From NCBI GenBank assembly GCA_043228905.1, contig JBHGNT010000001.1:30194001-30258000 (forward strand): a stretch of 64,000 nt of DNA, written 5' to 3'. Below the pieces are notes generated by a model. The model was not told the origin of the DNA, ran no database searches, and saw only the letters and a program-made list of their open reading frames with translations. Below are positions 37,201-49,279 of the stretch, piece after piece. The stretch is from Azolla caroliniana (taxonomy: Eukaryota; Polypodiophyta). The translations under genes and the position numbers were made by a program. The stretch's first letter is position 1, and every line of letters begins with the position of its first letter.

Positions 37201-40200
37201 GATGCAAGGCGGACATTGTATTTCCTGTGCTCTGCTACCGTTAGAGGAATCAGCAATTTGGTTGGTCTGTTCATGCATTATGTGGAGAGATATAAGAATT
37301 TTTTCTTGCTGAGAGATATTTTTATTGAATTTATGTTATAGTAGTATGTCTCTTTGATATTCAGCATCTTCAAAAATATTACAATTTATGCAGAAGTAAT
37401 CTAGTTACACTTATAATCTCTGTAATGATGAATTTAGGGAATTTGTGGTTGACGTAACTATTTAATATATTTTCCCTGACTGTATTGTTTTTTATATTAT
37501 TTAACTCATAAACAGATGGAATGGATCATGTAAGAGTTCATCCAAAGTTTTTGCATTCAAATGCTACATCACACAAGTGGGCCCTTGGAGGTACAATACC
37601 TTGATTCATTTTGAAGTTTGCAGTATAACGTTTGCCTTATAACAAAGGACATTATCACAATATTTAACTTAACAGATTAGGTGATAAGCTTAAAATTAAT
37701 GCTACATGATGTTCTGGTACAAGATTGTTATTGAATTGGTAAATTTGAGATTATCTTAATGTCATGAGTTTGACTAACATAATGATACCCCTTTAGAATA
37801 ACTCACATTTCATTTTTTCACTTTTGAAAGGTTTTTTTAACATCTATGTGTGCAAGCATACAGACTATGGGTGCATGTAAAGTAAACATGTCTGTTGTCA
37901 TCGTAAAACCTTTCCTATGTAAAGCTTTATGCTGCAAGATAATATTCTTCATTCGGAATTAGACCAGGAGATGATTCTGATGGGCTTTTTCTACAGTTAA
38001 TGCAAGCCTTGTATTTTTGCAAAATAATAAGAACTATGTATTCTACTTTTGACAGCTATAGCTGAGCTGCTCGACAATGCTATAGATGAGGTGTGGTTTT
38101 TGCAATATTACAAGACAACAAATGTTTTGACAGATCATTCACCTTTATATTGTTTATCCTGGGACATTTTGAATGTTTTGTAGGTTTCAAGTGGAGCAAC
38201 ATTTGTTAGTGTTGACAAGGTTCTGAATGAACTTGATAATACTCCTATATTGTTAGTACAGGGTATGGTTCATTTGTGCTTGTAAAATCTGTAAAGAAAT
38301 TATTGTAGCTGTTTGTGTGAAAGCAAAATTGATGCATGTGTTTTATGTTGCAGATGATGGAGGTGGAATGGACCCCGATAATATGAGACATTGCATGAGT
38401 TTAGGATATTCTCGTAAAACATCAAATATGACTATTGGGCAATGTGAGTGAGCTTAATATTACTGTTTGTCTAGAGCTTGTTCCACATTTATCTTGTACG
38501 AGTTAAGGAGATAATTTGTTTTAGTATACAAATGTTGAGTTTTTTATTTCAATTTGTAGATGGCAATGGTTTTAAGACAAGTACGATGAGATTAGGAGCA
38601 GATGTTATTGTTTTTAGCCGATGTGTGAGGGAGAGGTAATTTCTTTTTCTGTTTTAGCAAATTGTTTCCTCACTTGTTTTGGCTCTCTACCTTTATGATG
38701 TCTTTTGTTTTGTGTATTGATGTTTCTGTTTTTGTTTTGGAGTTTCAGTTCTACAACACAGAGTGTAGGTATGCTTTCTTACACATTTCTTCGAGCTACG
38801 GGCCATGAAGACATTGTGGTTCCCATGGTGACAATTCTCTCACTAGTCATTTCTGGGTGTTATATATGGGTTGGCAACGTGGAGAAATTGACTTTGGATG
38901 TTTTGAAATGTGAAGATTGATTTTGAATTAGTTGATGGGAAGCCTAAGATGCTTGTGAGGTCTACTGTGGATGATTGGTTGAATAACTTGTCAACCATCT
39001 TGCAATGGTCTCCTTATGCGACTGAAGTTGATCTTATGAAACAGGTGTATACTCAAAACATTTATTGTGCTATTTTTATGTGTTGGACATGCATAAATCA
39101 CATTTGAACGTTTGTTTTTGACATTTATTCCGTGTCTATCAGAGATTTACTTTGGTGTAAAACAAGATGCTAGGGTGAATTCAGTTATGTAGATATGCAT
39201 GCGTTTCATCTGAACATTTGTATTCATGTCTTTGTGATTCAATAATGGATGTTTGAGACAGTTGTGTAAATGTGATGTTTCTAGTGGGTGAAATGGTTTC
39301 ATGTCGATTTTGTGCAGTTTGATAACATTGGACAACGTGGAACAAAGATCATTGTCTACAATTTGTGGATGAATGATGATGGTAATTTAGAACTCGATTT
39401 CGATACTGATAAAGAGGTAATTCTATTTAAACATTTGCCTTAAATAGTAAATGATAATGGAACAACCTAACTAGCATTATAGGGCTTGTGTTGTCATTGC
39501 AGTGTGCTTGCTTTCCTGATGGAACTAAGTTTTATTTCAGGATATACAAGTAAGAGGTACATCAAAACTTGATAAAAATGACACATTGCAGAGGCAGTTA
39601 ACGAATAAACACATAGCAAATAGACTGCGTTTTTCTTTACGGGTTAGTATATAGTTTATTGTGAGGTTATCTTTCTAGATGCAGGTAGTTAATTGTTTCC
39701 TATTACTTTTCGGTTTACAGGCATATGCTTCTATTTTGTATTTGAAAATGCCCGAAAATTTCGAAATTAGATTGCGAGGGAAGGTAGTTGAACATCTTAG
39801 CATCGCAGATGATCTCAAGTTTGCAGAACGCATCTTGTATAAGCCTCAGATTGGAACCTCAAAAGATTTCGCTTATAAAGAGGTAAAGAATATGCCTTGA
39901 GCATAATAATACATAATGTTTTTGTAGATTGCTGCATGCGTGGCATTATATCAAGCTTGTAAGGCTTCAGAGGAAGTTTCTCTATTATGAAGCATCAAGC
40001 TGCTTGAATATCTTCAGCAATTGTGCCAGATGTGTTTGGTCCCTGTTAGCTGTCATAGTTTGAACCTTCTTAACAGATAGATTCCTATTTATGTAATTTT
40101 GTTAGGACATTGCATGCTGTTGAGTTCCTACTAATTTGTTGTATGAAACAGGTGTCTGTTATCACTACTATAGGTTTCGCAAAGGAGGCTCCAATGATCA

Positions 40201-42161
40201 ATGTTCATGGCTTCAATGTTTATCACAAAAATAGGCTCATCATGGTATTTACTTGCCTTGTCTGATATAAGGTTTTTGCTTTTGCTAGCATGTCTTTTAT
40301 GACATTTGGTTTTTTGTGCCTGGTTTTTAGCCATTTTGGAAAGTCTTTCAAGAAAATAGCAGCAGAGGAAGAGGCGTTGTTGGTAATTGTTAATTCCTAA
40401 CGACTGAACAAGTGCAGCTGTATCAGTCTTATGGTGTATCTGATGTTAAACTCATTAATAGGTGTTTTGGAGGCAAATTTTATGGAACCAGCACATGATA
40501 AGCAGGATTTTGAGAGGACCCCAATCCTTCAACGTTTAGAAACAAGGCTAAAGCAGATGTCCATAGAATATTGGTGTGTAATTTATTTGTCAATAACAAT
40601 AAATAGTAAAATTTCCCTGAATTAACTGGTTTGTATTGCAATTGGTTTCCCTAGAATTCAGATTTGTGTGGGTAGGTTGTCATCAGCATCTTTGTATATG
40701 TAGCCCTATATTCATGTTTTGGATTGTCCTTTTAAAGAAGATCCCAATCCTTCAACGTTTAGAAACAAGGCTAAAGCAGATGTCCATAGAATATTTGTGT
40801 GTAATTTATTTGTCAATAACAATAAATAGTAAAATTTCTCTGAGGCTTAAGTAATTGAGGGAATTCTTGATTAGAACAGGCATAATTGACAATGTTATGA
40901 TCAATTTGCAATATAAGTTTCTATCAGTTAAAGCTCATGAAAATGTTTCACAATATGCTTTAAAATGATTCATAATATGCAGGAATCTTCATTGCAATTT
41001 ACTTGGCTATCAGGTTCCCAGACAATGTAACAAACCTAGAACTTTGAGCTCTCCAAGCATGGGTAATGAAAATCCAGGTGATTCCACGTCTTTGAGTTGG
41101 AATATATATTATCAATGGCACCGTTTAATGAAAAGATTGACTATAACGATATATCTATTAAGCAGGATTAAGTAGATTGGAAGCAAATGGTGATGCAAAT
41201 ACACACAATGAAGGGGTAGGAAAACAAGGTGAAACATCAGCCCCTTCAACCCCACCTCAACCAGGGACAAATGGAGCCACTGGTCAAACTGAACAGCTAA
41301 ATGTTGAAGAGAAGACATGTACAGGAATAGGAAGTGATAAAACATCAGGATCTACTAGCAATCATCTTTCAAAGAAGAGGGCAGCAGATTCCATGGATCG
41401 ATCAGAATCTCTTAAACGCCAGAAAATAACGTCAACTGACAAGGTTCTATTTTCTTTTAATAAATAAAAAAATATAAATATATAAAATTAAAAAAACCTT
41501 TATATACCAACCATATGCAAATATAAATGATAAATATCTGTAGTTCGAGATCAATAATTAGAATGTCTGCCATCTGTTAAAAACCATTACCATCCTGAAC
41601 AATTATGCTTGATTCTCACAAATATTTGTATAAAAAGGTTTGTTTGTTTATCTTATGCCTGGCAACATGTATACATATATATACTGTGAGGTTAATGTCT
41701 GTTATTTGTTACAAACACTATCAATGTTTTAAAGGATTGTGCTTGGTCTTGGCAGCAATCAATTGTAATAGCAAGAGATGACAATTCTATGATGAACTTG
41801 GATGATATCTTAGATGAAAATCAGAAACTAAGGGCGAGGTACAATCTGGAATCAAACTGTCAGTTTGAGCTTGATGTATCACATCTTGAAATTTTGTTTG
41901 GATCTTCAGGTGTCAAGATTTTGAAGCCCGGGAGGACACCTTAAAGTCGAAGGTAAGTTGTTAAGAGCATTTTTTTCTTGCCTGAATGTATATTCCATCT
42001 GAAGTTCTGCAATGGATTATTATTAATAGGTGAGTGAATTGGAAGCGGAGTTGCAAAGGTGGAAAACGAAATGTAGATCACTGCTGGGAAGAAGTGACCG
42101 ATCAGAAGTAAGAGGACCACTAAAATCTGTAGTGATGATACCGAAAGAAGAATATCAATAG
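34295..42161 (+). CDS. MORC: MORC (microrchidia) GHKL ATPase, 712 aa
   Basis: Nineteen exons: 34295-34619, 37516-37590, 38056-38090, 38184-38262, 38354-38443, 38560-38635, 38749-38827, 38916-39044, 39318-39416, 39541-39642, 39721-39882, 40152-40244, 40331-40382, 40462-40573, 40983-41077 (or 41062), 41166-41443, 41756-41838, 41910-41952 and 42030-42161; 2139 nt in phase. The N-terminus has the plant MORC signature RQFWKAGDY and HVRVHPKFLHSNATSHKWAL. GHKL motifs follow: AELLDNAIDE (136-145), DDGGGMDP (172-179) and QYGNGFKTSTMRLGAD (from 201). An S5-like half ends with NVYHKNRLIMPFWKV. Then come a polar linker with nuclear-signal-like SKKRAAD and KRQK, and a coiled coil (about 643-690). No CW zinc finger is seen, as usual in plants. 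Known of the family: nuclear ATPases that compact chromatin, silence transposons with RNA-directed DNA methylation and act in immunity (CRT1/MORC6 group). Confidence 0.95.
35300..35590. repeat. 146-bp tandem duplication in MORC intron 1
   Basis: The block starting GAAACTATAATACATTATCT at 35300 recurs at 35446 with roughly ten substitutions across about 145 bp. It lies in the 2.9-kb first coding intron. Confidence 0.93.
40521..40845 (+). repeat. Partial tandem duplication of MORC exon 14 with its donor site
   Basis: The 3' part of exon 14 and the start of the next intron (CCAATCCTTCAACGTTTAGA at 40521 onward) are repeated from 40744, offset 223 bp. The copy covers about 100 bp with very few differences. 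It keeps the reading frame and a GT at the donor position (TATTTGTGTG instead of TATTGGTGTG) and is preceded by AAGAAG, a possible weak acceptor. As the normal model splices from 40573 to 40983, the copy is intronic, that is a candidate pseudo-exon. Confidence 0.92.
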
Positions 42162-44662
42162 TGTCTGTATTGATTCTCCACTGCCTGGATCATGTGCAGA
42201 AACTTAGTTTTGTTCTCAAAGAACTCTAGGTGAGAGCTAGTTTACTAATCCCCATCTGTACCTTCATTGAAGGCTTAGTGAATTATTCAGAGAATTCTTT
42301 TTTACATATAACCTCTTCCGCTATACATTATCATCATCCTGACCTCCACTCGAATTTGTAAATGCTATTTTGATTATCATTTCGAGTATTCCAGTAGATG
42401 CCCAAGTTGTACACTCTTATCATTAACTCTCAGGCCAATCAAGCTTTACTGCTCGTGATAAAGCTTTCTATTGTATTGTAAAGTCCTCATAAGCAAGGAA
42501 TGCCAAGTTGTTAAACCATCTTCTTTCTCAATTTCATTTTCTAATAAGTTTTTTGATTTTGTTTTCAAGTATTTTATAACCGAATCCACTTTTATCTTTT
42601 AGATTGTGGAAATTGTATTATTATAAATCGAACTCGTTAAATTATTACTCTGGTAAAGTCCAACTTAAAGTTTTGGGAAATATAGTTTTTCCAGAAGCAT
42701 TCATGAGATTGTGTATCCAATTTCAATCTCAAGAATAATATTTCTTGTCAAATTAACTTTGGTATGTGTTCCTTAAATCCATTATGATATGCTTTATTTG
42801 AATGACTTTTTTGATCCTAAGATAGTCATTGTTTTTCCTCATAGCACACCTTGGAAAGCGTTTCATTATTGTAATGCAAAATGTAATAATACAAACAGTG
42901 CTGCCATTTGGCATGTGCCATCACTTGGTTACCATATGAGCTATATGGAATGTTAAAATGATTTATCATGAATATAATGGAACGTGTTGACTATAACTCG
43001 TCGATTAAAAGCCTAAGGCATCCACGATAGAAGTCATGGGTTCAAGTGTGATTGATAGTGTATGTCTTTTTATAAGATCATTGTACCATCCCCTTGTGAT
43101 GAGTTCCATGAATCACATTGCTTGGATTATCAACATCTTAATGATGAAAATTTTCTACAAGGTTCTCCATATGTTTCAAAGATCATTAAGTGTATAACCA
43201 AACCAATTCATGAGGTGATATAGTTAGTTTACCATATCTTAGAGTTCAAAGGAGCATCAACCTTATTCTTTATTCCAGGGACAAGGTGAATTGGGCATAA
43301 ATATGTTAATGCGAAGGGATATCTAGATGAAACCCAACACAAAGATACAAGCAATGATCAATAATGGACCAATATGTCAAGGATTAACTTTTCAAATGGG
43401 TTGGTATTGTTTAGATTATGCTCAATTGGCTTGTCCTCAAATTGTTTAGATTACCCTCAATCGTTTAGATGAGTATCTACAATTGACTTGTCCATGAATC
43501 GTGCAAATAAAAAGAAATCAAGCCTTGAGCTTCTTGAAAATGAACCACCCTCAATAGTAGGATTCTTAAAGACTCCTAGATATTCAAACATTGTCTATTG
43601 CGGATGTTGACCTATGTTTGCAATTGTTTTGACTAAAGTCAATTAATCTAGGTGAGTAAACATTTTTGGCATCCTGATGCATCTGACAATGACATAGAGT
43701 CTTAAAGAATTGTGTAATGCCCATTGTTGAAAATCCATCATAGAAAATTTTTAAACAAATATGACTATATAGTGGTAAAGCTTTTGTTTTGTACCATTAA
43801 GGATGTGACTCCAAGTCTCTTGATAGAACATCCAATACACAACACATAAGAATGAAAATAACAACAATTTCATTTTCAAGGCATTGCCAACAAAACATGC
43901 GAATAGATTCATTCTAGCATAGGGGACCAAGTGATTTTTTACAAGCATGATTGAGAAAATTCATGTTTTTTACAATCACGTGAATGTGATGTGAATTAGG
44001 TTTTTCGGTTTTAGTCTCTTCCCTACTTTGATTGAGAGGAATGTGAAGATCGAACCTAAATGGGTTGTTTGGTCTCACATGATGATCTTTTCAGTTGGCA
44101 GTACAGGTATTGATCAAGGCTTTGTTCGGAATAAGCATCACCACCTTTTCATAGATCAATGTTTAGTGTCACTTGGAACACTCAACTTCAGAGAAGACTT
44201 TGTGTCTAGGGAGACTACGTTTTTTTATCAGAATGTCTTAAGACTACATCAAGCCCATTCATTTGAAAGCTCTCAGAACAGACAATTATAGGCTGGTGTT
44301 GATGGGTGGTTTTACAGCTCGGCGTCGCCAATGCTTGCATTGTGGAATATGGACGAGAATACTTCTTGGCATTTATACTACTATGGAAAACAATCATCCA
44401 TCCATCTATCCATCGAATGAAAAGGTACGATGTGGCAAAACCTAAAATACTAACAACGAACATATTCGAAACCTTTTGATAAATAATGGTCGATTTTCGT
44501 TGTTTCGAAGATTTTTTGTAATTTGTTTGTTACTCTTTAGGGGTAGGTTTGGTTTGGTTTGGTTTGGTTTGTTTGGATTTCCTCATTCTTCTTTTTACCT
44601 CCTCCTTCGAGTATACATAGACATATATACATATATGTATGTATATGTATATGGATATGTAC

Positions 44663-44694
<32 letters not shown>

Positions 44695-44796
44695 TATGTA
44701 TATGAATGAATTGGCACAACAAAGCTTGGAAATATTACAGTTGGTGAATTGCGGTTGGGAAACAGTGAGAAGAGCTTTGAAATTTACAAAATCACA

Positions 44797-44842
44797 ACAC
44801 ACACACACACACACACACACACTCTCTCTCTCTCTCTCTCTT
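44797..44842. repeat. Compound (CA)n(TC)n microsatellite
   Basis: About 13 CA repeats run directly into about 10 TC repeats. An (ACAG)n tract follows 50 bp later. Confidence 0.95.
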
Positions 44843-45012
44843 TGTGTCTCTAAAAAAAATGCTGGCTTCTACGGTCACATGAACACAGACATACACACAG
44901 ACAGACAGACAGACAGACAGACAGAGAAGACAGAGAAGAGAGGAAAAGAAGAGTAGAGAGGAGGGAATTTATTTTCAAAACTATGTAGTGCTAGCCTCTG
45001 GCATCTCCCTAA

Positions 45013-45016
<4 letters not shown>

Positions 45017-45056
<40 letters not shown>
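45017..45056. repeat. (CT)20 microsatellite upstream of MPB2C
   Basis: Twenty uninterrupted CT dinucleotides, about 590 bp upstream of the MPB2C ATG, at the left edge of the repeated leader region. (GA/CT)n tracts are common near plant promoters and are bound by BPC/GAGA-type proteins; use here is not shown. Confidence 0.95.
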
Positions 45057-45059
<3 letters not shown>

Positions 45060-45064
45060 AAATT

Positions 45065-45440
45065 TCTCAAAAACCCAAATTTTACCCTAACTGAAAGGAC
45101 CCCCTAATTTCCTAAGATGCGGATGAGTGCTTGCTACCTTCAGAAACACCCTAACTTCTTCTCAATTAACCCTAATTTCTGCAGAATCCTTCTCCAAATT
45201 CCTGAGAAGCCTTAATTTCTGTCCATTTTCTTGCAGGTAACTCTAATTTTCGCACAGCCCCTTCTCATTACATTCAAGAAACCTTAATTTTATGAGGCGT
45301 CTTAACTTTTCAAGTCTTCGCAAGCCCTAATTTGAATTCTCCCCAGAAAAAACCCAAATTTCCGCACAATTCACTTTGCATTTGATGTAGAAACCATAAT
45401 TTCTGCAGAACCTATCTCGCAATTCCTGAAAAACTTCCTG
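45065..45440. repeat. Diverged leader repeat with CCCTAATTTCTGCA core
   Basis: Variants of AACCCTAATTTCTGCAGAA followed by CCTTCTCCAAATTCCTGAGA recur about every 40-60 bp: CCCTAACTG near 45085, CCTAATTTCC near 45104, ACCCTAACTTC near 45150, CCCTAATTTCTGCAGAATCC near 45170, CCTTAATTTCTG near 45210, CCTTAATTTTATG near 45282, CCCTAATTTG near 45325 and CATAATTTCTGCAGAACC near 45390. Several resemble the plant telo-box (AAACCCTAA). The region is 200-580 bp upstream of the MPB2C ATG. Confidence 0.7.
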
Positions 45441-45643
45441 TTTATAATTACTCAACATATCTGTGACGGAATTTTATTAAGCTAGAGTCATCAGAGAACA
45501 AATGTGGTTTAAGATCCAGATGATTACTTACAAATTCACATGAAGCCTAACTAACTACTCAACAATCAGTACCCTCTCTCTCTCTCCGTATCATCTATTT
45601 TCTCCATTGCTAGATTTGTGTACTCCTTTGGAAGAAAGGACCC

Positions 45644-48072
45644 ATGGCCTCAACGCTGCATAGAGGGAGGGAAGGTTTCTTCTCGGCAGAGTGCAGCTAC
45701 GGAAGGAACTGGAAGGTCGATGAATTAAAAGGAAGAAGGGGTTCTTTATCATGGGTTGATGATGCTCCCTCTTCATCGACTACTACTACTGCTACTTCTT
45801 CTTCTTCTTCTTCCTCCTCGTCTTCTTCTCTTGCAAGCCCAATGCCTGTCAGTAATGGCAGCATCGATGGAACCGTAGACAAAGTTCTCTACCAAAATCT
45901 GGTAGAGATGATCCCTTTGGTGGAAACTTTCATGGTAATACTCTAATGTTTCGATTCATTGTGAAGTCTTAGGTTTAATTCTTTTCTGGTGTTACACAGT
46001 TTTTCTTTGTCTATGACATATGTGTATGTATGTATGAAGGAAGAGAAAGTTCTCAATGATCGTCACGGATACACACATTTATGTTCAATTTCCAGCTTAG
46101 GTTTATTTGTATTTCTTATATGTGTTACGATGTGTAATTGACCATATAACCAAATAGAAAGACGGTATGGTTATTGGCATTATTTGGATGATTGTTTGCA
46201 GGATCGGCGAAACAGCAAAGCTTTCACACGGCAACGTGCCTCTCTCATCTACACTCCAACCCCATCCCGTGAGTCTCTGCCACTTAAGAAGGTCAGATTC
46301 CATCTTTTCCCCAGAGTAACACAAGATGCAAACGCAAACTTATTGCTATATGATCCACGTTAGGAGTTCCCGTCTCAATAACAAATCACAAAGAAGTTTT
46401 ATGTTTTCACTCTATGATCCAAATTAGAAAGACCACAAAGTTAGTCTCAGTCTCAATTACAGCGCAATATGTGTAGATAACTGGACATAATTTGATGATA
46501 TATAATCCAAGTTAGATGAGTAGATATCAGCCATGAAAGAAGTTTAGGTAGACATTTTTCACACATTGTGACATTATATGTTTCGCAAGATGTGTAGATC
46601 TCATCCACATGAAGTTTTCAAAGACATTTTCTCACATCATTATATAGTCGTATTGTTGATATATGCTACATGTTAATGCTCTGCTTGGAAGAAATTTTCT
46701 TAGCGATGTCACAATTCAGTAATCTATGCTCCATCTATGTTAGTTATCTAGGTTTCACTCACAAAAAGACCTCAAAATTTTCACCCACATAGATTTATGG
46801 GTCGGTTATTCCCTCCAAGTGAATGGCATGTCTCAGTTAGGAATGAACAATGGCGATTTTTTTGACACTGGTTAGGAATGTATATAGTATGAGCTTCTCA
46901 CCTCACCTCACCTCACCAACTTCCATGTTTTTGCACTATTTCCACATCTTGCAAATTATCAGCAAAGTTTTGCTCTTTGTTTCCCATTTGGGGAAATATT
47001 AAAATTTCTTTGCAAGTATTGTTCACCATATTAGGATTCAATATTTAATATGACCAATTTTATACATCTAGGTGGTCACACATCATTTAGAAGGAGTGGG
47101 GGGAAGTGGACAGCATCCTAGGTGTAAAAGAGGTGGGTCGAAATGTAGTGAATTCTGGTATAGTACTGAAAACATACATTTTGGTTCCTACCCTGATAAG
47201 ATGCTGTACATGTCCAAGAATCAAGAAATTGATCCTAATGAAGTTAATATTGCTATCGTTGCACGACTACAAAGCCAAATAGAACAGTTGGAACTAATGC
47301 TTCAGGAGAAAGAGAACCAATTGTCACATGTTCTTGAGAAGAGCTCTCAACAGCATGACATTCTTTGCTTAGAAACAAGGGTGGAAGAACTGCAAAATGA
47401 GATGGTTGAGAAAAATCAAGAGCTTGAGAAAGGGATGGAGTTGTTAACGGACAAGCAGGTAATGCTAAAACATAATGCCTACAATTGCAGTGAAACTTTT
47501 ACTTGATTTCTTTAAATCGCATTCCTTCACCTCTAAGATGCTTTTTGTCTGCTCTCTGCTTTTCGTAATCCATTCTACAGAACATGATAACAAGTCTATG
47601 TTCCCGTCTAGAAGAAGCTGAAGTTGAGGTTCACGCATCAAACTTGAATGTGGAAAAGGTTAATGAAGAATTGCATAACTTGCAATGCCAAATCGCCACA
47701 TTCCTTGTCCGAATGCAAAGCATATCATTGAGTATTGACAATGAACCTCAAATTGAAGATTCAACCAATTCTACTCAAGCTAAGGTATCTTTCCATCTAT
47801 AGATATGATACTATTTTTTTCATTGTTTCTATATACTGCAATATCTCACTCTAAAGAATTTGCAGGAAAATTTGCCTTCTCAAAAAACTGACATAAAAAA
47901 AGATCAATTGCAAATGGCACTGATGAAGCGAAAATACGTCGCATCAATTATCGTGGCAAGACACAATCCAAGTGATGAGTTAATATTGCTTGTTGCAGAG
48001 CTCAGAGGACAGTTGCATTCTTATTTGATAAAGACAGATATGATTGGTCATTTACAGGCAATTGACTTCTGA
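45644..48072 (+). CDS. MPB2C: MPB2C-like microtubule-binding coiled-coil protein, 392 aa
   Basis: Five exons: 45644-45934, 46202-46291, 47072-47458, 47581-47784 and 47866-48072, 1179 nt, all in phase 0. The diagnostic block is TVDKVLYQNLVEMIPLVETF followed by DRRNSKAFTRQRAS and YTPTPSRESLP (residues 79-125), the conserved N-terminal signature I associate with MPB2C. It is preceded by a Ser/Thr-rich low-complexity stretch. Exons 3 and 4 encode heptad-rich coiled coils (about residues 180-300: RLQSQIEQLELMLQEKENQ, LETRVEELQNEMVEKNQELE). The C-terminal exon is short and diverged. Known of the family: MPB2C binds microtubules, interacts with viral movement proteins and with KNOTTED1-type homeodomain proteins, and limits their cell-to-cell transport. 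Assignment rests mainly on the N-terminal block. Confidence 0.82.
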
Positions 48073-49279
48073 ATATATCACAATACCTTATGGTTTTTGT
48101 GTTGTTCCTCCACAGATGATGACAGTACGCATAGAATTACCTTGCGACTGACTTTCCTGGGGAGAGGATGGTGGTCATCACATGAACTAAATTCTATTCA
48201 ATTTCAATCAAATTGATTGCCTTGCATATATAGAAAGATTGATTAACCATGTACTTTGGTTCCAATCAAATCTATATACAACTTTGCTTTTTTTATTGAG
48301 CGCTGTTCAATGTACAATACTATATTCCACTTGAATCCTTGGAGACATCTCTCCACTTAATGTAACTGAGGAGAAACTTTTGGTCCTTGTTTATATATAT
48401 GCACACGTAACACATTTATGCACCTGAAAATGCTCAACTATGTGATTATAAATATAAGTCTCATGCTTGAAAAAATGATCATGACTGACAGAACGCTCAA
48501 TATCATGCTTTAGAAAAACATCTTAATTTAGATAAATATTTAGTAAAAGAATTTATGATCAGCATTTGAGCTTTGTCTGCCGCAAAATCATCCTAATTTC
48601 TTATTACCAAGACATACCACTGAGCTCCACCCTGTGTAGTTATAAAGTAAATAACTGTTCTCTTGCAATCTATTTGGACGTCAGGTGCCTGTGCTTTTTG
48701 TTTTTGTTGACAACGTGCCAGGGGTTTGGAAACGTGCACTCATTTCTGGGAACAAACAAATCACAGGATGAAAGAATGATACTCTCTTGTTGAATTCCGA
48801 GTCCAAATCAAGGCAAGTGTGCATAGAAATAATAGAGGAACATTATTCAAGAATACTATTGTTTAGAAACATTTAGTAAAACAATTGAAACCTAGAATTG
48901 TAAATGTCACATTGAATAATATGATTAGGAAGTTACATTTCTAGATTTGGCTTGTCACACAGAAATATTTATGAAAGACAGACACACAAGCCTCCAGTCT
49001 CGTGGAATAACAACCTACAATCCATGGAATTATGAATATGATTACCTGAAGTTATGCAACAAAATTTCAATTAAGGGCAAGAACGTCAGATATGCAAGCA
49101 AGAAGCACTGAATATGATTACATGACATTATGGACTTACTACAAATATTTGAGCTCCATTTTGAACAAAAATACCACATGTATGGCCTAATATTGTATAT
49201 ATGCTTGGAATAGATTTGTTGGAGAAACCAATTATTGAAATGCGCAAGCTTTTATTAGGTTCAAAAGTAGCGGCGTCAT
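48073..49279. other. Intergenic between convergent MPB2C and methyltransferase genes
   Basis: About 1.2 kb of AT-rich DNA holding the two 3' flanks facing each other. I see no coding sequence or repeat of note. Confidence 0.6.

Larger units (their letters stand above)
42162..45643. other. Intergenic between MORC and MPB2C genes
   Basis: The first part is the MORC 3' flank. About 43000-44460 is AT-rich with scattered short frames and may be decayed transposon DNA, but I recognise no domain. From about 44590 it is dominated by microsatellites: (TA)n at 44661-44686, (CA)n-(TC)n at 44797-44841, (ACAG)n near 44896-44930 and (CT)20 at 45017-45056. The MPB2C leader repeats follow. Confidence 0.55.

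Noticed and set aside
44476-44956. Several overlapping frames with IYIYIY, THTHTH or SLSLSL runs
   Set aside because: They are translations of (TA)n, (CA)n and (CT)n microsatellites.
45697-45882. Minus-strand acidic frame (EEDEEEEEEE)
   Set aside because: Antisense of the Ser-rich TCT/TCC tract of MPB2C exon 1.
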